A DNA stretch of 64,000 nucleotides, from positions 37,428-101,427 of the forward strand of contig ARYC01000836.1 of the NCBI GenBank assembly GCA_000711775.1, read 5' to 3'. Numbering within the stretch: position 1 is the stretch's first letter; each line of letters begins with the position of its first letter. A model generated the notes under the pieces. The model was not told the origin of the DNA, searched no databases, and was given only the letters and a program-made list of their open reading frames with translations. The stretch comes from Oxytricha trifallax (Eukaryota > Ciliophora > Spirotrichea > Sporadotrichida > Oxytrichidae). The position numbers and the translations under genes are program-made. Shown piece by piece: positions 60,101 to 64,000 of this stretch.

Positions 60101-62700
60101 TTTTGATAAGTTTAATTAAGAACAGATTGAATTGCTTCATCCATGAATCTGATGTAATTATAATATGATATCAAATAAGCTTAAATAATTACCAACATAT
60201 ATAAAATAAGAAAAAGTTTTTTTTAATTATTTATCTGAGTTGATCATTAAGCTTTGCAATAATAGCTATTTTAGGGTTTTTAAAATCTTCAAAATTTACT
60301 AATGGATCACATTTATTATTTCTAAATGATGAATATAAATTAATAACGTTAATAAGTTAATTAAGAATGATAAAAAATAATTATATTCAATAGTAGTCGG
60401 TCTTAACTAATTGTCTAGTATCGGCTTAAATAAAAACTATTTAAGAAGTATAGTTTTAAAAATATAAAAATGTTGAATTATATTTTGGCTTCTACAGCTG
60501 AATAAGTTTATTGTTGCATAAAAAAGCTGTAGATATTGCTAAATTATCTTATAAAATAAATGCTTTAAAATAATTCTTGAATTTTAATTAAGAAATAATT
60601 TTATTCTACATCTCGTAGTCCTCCCCAATTATGTAGTTTTAGTATATATGTGGCTTTGTACGTTCATTAACTCTAATTAATACTGAGGAGTGCAAGAATA
60701 TTTTCAATATAAATTGGAATTTTATTGAAAAGTGCTCGTCATCTTAACTATCAAAAATATCAAATAAAAATTGTAAATTCATTTTCATTCATAAATAATA
60801 GTTATTTAATTAAACAAGATTTAAATTTTTATGATTCTGGGATCTTTGTCTTTCTAGTGCAAATTATGAATTATTAAAGAAATATTGATTGATTTATTGT
60901 TGAAGTAATCTATCATAAGCTCTGATTCTTTTTCTTTATGATATTTTAATATTAATATTAAAAATCTTGCTTGATAAATTATAACTATTCATCATTCTTA
61001 TATTTGAATATATATTATTTTAATACTGTTTGAGTAATTAAATCTTTTCAAACATTCTTGTTGTGTTTTTGAGATCACATTCGTGTAGATTTTAATAACA
61101 GAGACAATTCAAATCATCAAAATCATTTTGCATTAACTTCAACATTTAAGGAGTGTAGGATTGATCTTCGTACCTGTACCCAAACTTATTAAGAAATTAG
61201 AATATATAGTTTCACTATATTTATCTATAATTTCACATATATAAAAAACCAAATTTGTTGGAATAGCTTTCGCGTAGATCTTTGAAATTTAATGAAATTT
61301 TTATAGCTCCTTAATTTTGAAGATAATATTGATTAATTATTGATAGTAAATAAATCTTGACTTTATACTTCATCAAGTTGTGGTAAACTTGGAAATTATT
61401 CTTGACAATTTTAAGCTTCTTTATCTTTTTCGCATAAATTCTCAAAATTTTGCTGATATACTTTGTCATTATTTACATTTTTAAACTTTAATAATATTCT
61501 AATTATAATCCAATAAATTTAAATATAAAAATCATATATTGTATGATGATCAAAATAAACCTATGGATAAGCAACTTTTAGATTGAATTTTCTAGAAAGA
61601 TAAAGCCCTGAATTTAGAATGAAAATAGGAGTAAAGAAAAATAAATTTAATTAAATAAATTACTGGAGAAAATTATAAATGCTTGGTCTTATTATCAAAA
61701 CTACTTGCATGATATCTTAATCTTACAAATAATATAATCAGGGGTTTATTTATTTTAATTGAAAACTACTAATTTTAGATCCTAACAAATTGTGATTTAA
61801 TTCTTAATGAGTTGTTCTTATACTTGTCTATCTTTTATTTTAAGAAAAAATGTGGGTTTATATCCAGTAGTATGTAATTTCTTTATGTTTAATGCATAAA
61901 AAAACATTTTGACATTTAAAAATAGTATGTACCTTTCTCTTGTGCTTCTTTGGATGTTTAGTTATCGTGTCTTCTGTAGTAAGTAATTAAATATAATTAA
62001 AGTTGCTGTTCTGTTAGTTTTATTATATACAATTAAAATAAGAATAAACTCCATTAATATAACAAATCGAAGAATTTAGTTGAGAAAATGATTGCTTAAA
62101 TTTTAAATAAATTTACTTTTATGCTTGCAGAAATTATCCTTTTTTAAAATTTGTTTTTTTTATAATTATTGGTAAAATATTTAGTTTGATAAACTCAGAC
62201 CTATATATTATTCTCAAAGGGTTTAGTAAGCAAGAAACTAAAAATATATTATTTAAACTCTGGCACATTTCTGAGATTAAAATTTTAATCATAAACTAGT
62301 CTTCTACACATCTCGTAGTCCTATAAATAGCAATTTTTATTTATGTTGGAGTCTACATTAATCAAATTTATCGTCATCTATTCTAGGGTATTCTCCAATC
62401 TGCTTAAATATATGTTTTAAAATAAAGTTTAGCAATTTAGCATTTTTTGTTTGTTGCTTTCCCTCTGGATCAATAGCATGATAATTGCAAGTTACGAATT
62501 CTGCTTCCTCGTCATTAAGCATAATTTTCATTTATTTTTCTAGTTTCAATGGCAACCAGAGATCATCATCGTCCAAAATTGCAAGGAATTTTCCTTTTGC
62601 TTATTCAAAACCTATATTATCAAATAAATTGCATTCTATTATAAATATAATACATGCACATTTCATTATTAAAACTAATATTTTTTAGGGAAAAATGTTG
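57022..62700 (-). CDS. Family-2 glycosyltransferase gene in germline pieces, probably two GT2 domains
   Basis: Minus-strand segments under the ciliate code. The upper segment (about 62340-62700) reads N-I-G-F-E-Q-A-K-G-K then FLAILDDDDLWLPLKLEKQM, a GT2 D-x-D core; EDYEM follows at about 60610. A second GT2 start lies at about 60070-60180 (F-M-D-E-A-I-Q-S-V-L-N-Q-T-Y-Q-N-W-E-L-I-I-I-D) and its core at 59150-59290 (EYVAFLDFDQLMPKDRL, HPEVEIVGGKY). Then come NQLIFSTVMLRNSE (58.8-59.05 kb), ESEYDLWFSMI (58.3-58.4 kb), C-terminal pieces at 57.24-57.38 kb, and the stop TGA at 57022-57024. Pointers ATGTT and TATTT join two pairs of segments in frame. GT2 enzymes transfer sugars from nucleotide-sugar donors; substrate unknown. 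The 5' end is beyond TBE-E. Whether this is one two-domain protein or two genes is unproven. Confidence 0.75.
57235..57385 (-). CDS. Glycosyltransferase segment YLLSTSLKLPGLLSQQIAIV
   Basis: Helical segment typical of the region after the GT2 catalytic domain. Edges estimated. Confidence 0.55.
58300..58408 (-). CDS. Glycosyltransferase segment with ESEYDLWFSMI
   Basis: Contains the E-D/Y-D-L-W type motif near the acceptor-binding end of GT2 domains. Pointer AAATA (minus TATTT) at 58404-58408. Confidence 0.75.
58885..59045 (-). CDS. Glycosyltransferase segment with NQLIFSTVMLRNSE
   Basis: F-R-K-P-M-D-Y-Q-A then SSEELQLNMLFSNQLIFST, the usual GT2 region before the E-D-Y motif. Pointers AAATA at 58885-58889 and AACAT at 59041-59045. 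Confidence 0.75.
59139..59300 (-). CDS. Glycosyltransferase D-x-D core segment (second domain)
   Basis: EYVAFLDFDQLMPKDRLCIQ then LEHPEVEIVGGKYMHV. The Asp-x-Asp of LDFDQ is the expected metal/nucleotide-sugar site. Pointer AACAT at 59139-59143. Confidence 0.85.
60070..60185 (-). CDS. Glycosyltransferase N-terminal fold segment (second domain)
   Basis: YIRFMDEAIQSVLNQTYQNW then E-L-I-I-I-D, the classical GT2 N-terminal signature. The next piece may be near 59800-59860 (D-G-S-L-P-F) by a GATG pointer. Confidence 0.8.
60455..60740 (-). CDS. Glycosyltransferase segment with GEDYEMQNKII (first domain)
   Basis: HSSVLIRVNERTK, then IIGEDYEMQNKIISQLKF, the acceptor-side motif of a GT2 domain lying upstream of the second domain's start. 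Confidence 0.7.
61060..61985 (-). CDS. Putative coding segments between the two GT2 parts
   Basis: Three minus-strand stretches with protein-like composition: 61060-61200 (NKFGYRYEDQSYTPQMLKLM), 61250-61480 (NDKVYQQNFENLCEKDKEAQ) and 61830-61985 (TITKHPKKHKRKVHTIFKC). They are probably linker segments of the same gene; order and borders unresolved. Confidence 0.45.
62340..62700 (-). CDS. Glycosyltransferase D-x-D core segment (first domain)
   Basis: FLAILDDDDLWLPLKLEKQM, DEEAEFVTCNYHAIDPEGKQ and KLLNFILKHIFKQIGEYPR. Strong GT2 signature. TBE-E lies 25 bp beyond the visible end. Confidence 0.85.
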
Positions 62701-62727
62701 ATGTAAATTTATCATTATTTGTAGAAT

Positions 62728-64000
62728 CAAAACCCCAAAACCCCTTAATGAGGTTTATAAGTGCTTTGATTTGTAAGGAATTTGTTAGGGGTTGGGGTTA
62801 TTTATAGGTTTTAATGTGAAATTTATAGTAAATGTATTTAATTTAATCACTCAAAATGCACCTTAGGATCATGTGGGAGAGGTCTGAAGTTTATCTTACT
62901 TAACCACAACTCTAACTACTCTATTGATATGTCTGATCTTGAGTTTGGTTTAATTATTATTGACTCTGCCATTTGATTCATTGATTGAGATACTATTGTT
63001 TTGTCAATAAATTGCTTTATTCTTTGTTTAGCATCCTTCTCGCATCTTGTAGAGTAGTAATCATTGCGAGGCATATCGCACTCTATTATTATTGCTGCTA
63101 AAGCCCACACATCCCATTAATAGTCTCCATCTCTCCAGTCTTCTCTTTCAGGATAATAGCCTGGAGTTCCCATAACACTTCCTAGCCTTGATACTTCTAC
63201 CCTTAATGCTCTGTTGAAGTCAATAATTGTCACTCTTACAGGTGAGAAGTTTATCATAATATTCTCAAGCTTCAAATCTCTATGAACAAAGCCTAACTTA
63301 TGTAGCTCTTTTATACCTTGTAAGGTTTAAAGTGCTATCAAAGCAAGCTACTTATGATTCCTTTGATCAGTAATAAAATCTCTGAGGGTCAATTCATAGA
63401 GTGGAAGTCTGAAAGCAACATGATCCTTGGCAAGGAGAACAGCATCTAGCTTGATTAAGTAACTACACTCTTTAAACTTTGCTTCAGTGAGTACTTGATA
63501 CTCATTTGTGAACTCCATCTAATATTTATCATCACTTAAGAGATAGTTGAAAGGATAAACCTTGCAAGCATTGATGATCATTGATAACTTTCTTATCAAA
63601 GGAGTCTTCTAATATAAGGTAGCTTTAAAGTGAAGTATCAAGGTCAATTTAGGCAAGAACAGGAGTCTTTTTATATTGAATTTTAATCATAATCTTTGTG
63701 ATTTCAGATGTTAGTAGGTTGCGTGATTTCCTCACACACTCTGATTCACTAGCTTGTTCGAGCACTACCACTTTCGAAGATTCTCTTGCTTTTCTTTTGT
63801 TTAGTAGCTTCAATTCATCCTCATGCTTTTCAATCTCTAAATCTTTCTTGTGAGCTTTTAAAAGATGCTTCCTTAAATCTCTTGTATGAGCATACTGCTT
63901 ATGGCACTCAAAGAATTCATACTTTCCGTCGATTTTATCGTGCTTTAAGTACACAGTTGGCTTGGCTTCTCTATGCTCTTTCATATGCCTATACCAACTA
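62728..64000. mobile_element. TBE-E, left part (continues past the window)
   Basis: Starts with perfect C4A4 repeats after AAT (62725-62727). The inner terminal sequence is shared with TBE-A (GAGGTTTATAAGTGCTTTGA). Only the 57-kDa gene is inside the window. Confidence 0.93.
62847..64000 (-). CDS. TBE-E 57-kDa zinc-finger/kinase-like protein (5' end outside window)
   Basis: Minus strand, stop TGA 62847-62849. From the window edge: the end of a first finger (YRHMKEH), a second with Y-E-F-F-E-C-H-K-Q-Y-A-H...H-L-L-K-A-H (the first Cys is Phe), a Lys-rich linker, then the kinase-like part: FVHRDLKLENIMINF, VTIIDFNRALR, MGTPGYYPEREDW and YQWDVWALAAIIIEC. The DFG position is DFN. The C-terminal part (IEQLELWLSKINFRPLPHDP) is complete here and serves as a reference for the broken copies. 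A frame change near 63590-63620 remains unexplained. Confidence 0.75.

Noticed and set aside
1..64000. tRNA and rRNA genes.
   Set aside because: No cloverleaf with conserved TTCRANNCY box or rRNA core sequence was recognised by eye; a covariance-model scan would be needed to exclude them.

Overview
The window looks like germline (micronuclear) DNA of a hypotrich/spirotrich ciliate of the Oxytricha/Stylonychia kind. Three observations support this. (1) Open frames make sense only if TAA and TAG are read as glutamine and TGA is the only stop. (2) Five telomere-bearing (TBE-type) transposons carry C4A4 repeats at their ends and are flanked by ATT/AAT duplications. (3) Coding sequence is broken into short collinear blocks (MDSs) separated by AT-rich internal eliminated sequences (IESs). 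At several junctions a short direct repeat (pointer) flanks the IES, and removing one copy plus the IES restores the reading frame. Standard-code gene finding fails here, and macronuclear telomere addition sites are not visible.

Layout. 1-1.9 kb: AT-rich DNA with one large foldback. About 1.93-22.1 kb, plus strand: pieces of a large surface-type membrane protein with Pmp-like G-G-A-I repeats, a cysteine-rich region and many membrane segments. It is interrupted by TBE-A (3690-11937, itself interrupted by TBE-B at 6250-10387), by degenerate TBE-C (14412-17064), by a TA-flanked foldback (18328-19632) and by a 32-bp IES. 23.7-37.0 kb and 38.8-55.2 kb, minus strand: two tandem paralogous genes (called P1 and P2 here) of unknown function. 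Their segments are in the same order, and at several junctions the IES positions and pointers are conserved. IES lengths differ greatly, mostly because transposons and foldbacks have landed inside them: a GC-richer hypothetical gene and two foldbacks in P1; TBE-D, a foldback and a 3.8-kb palindrome carrying two inverted transposase genes in P2. 57.0-62.7 kb, minus strand: a family-2 glycosyltransferase gene in pieces, apparently with two GT2 domains, abutted by TBE-E (62728 to the window end).

Within each TBE the layout is: a zinc-finger/kinase-like '57-kDa' gene (minus), a '22-kDa' gene (plus) with two tiny introns (about 36 and 26 nt), and a '42-kDa' DDE transposase (minus). The transposases of TBE-A and TBE-B are intact; TBE-D is frameshifted and TBE-C is decayed.

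The main novelty is the nested ecology of foldback elements. At least nine large palindromes occur, most duplicating TA. Almost all sit in IESs, in transposons or between genes, and one sits in a coding segment in a position where precise removal restores the protein. MDS edges marked approximate come from reading frame and paralogue comparison only.
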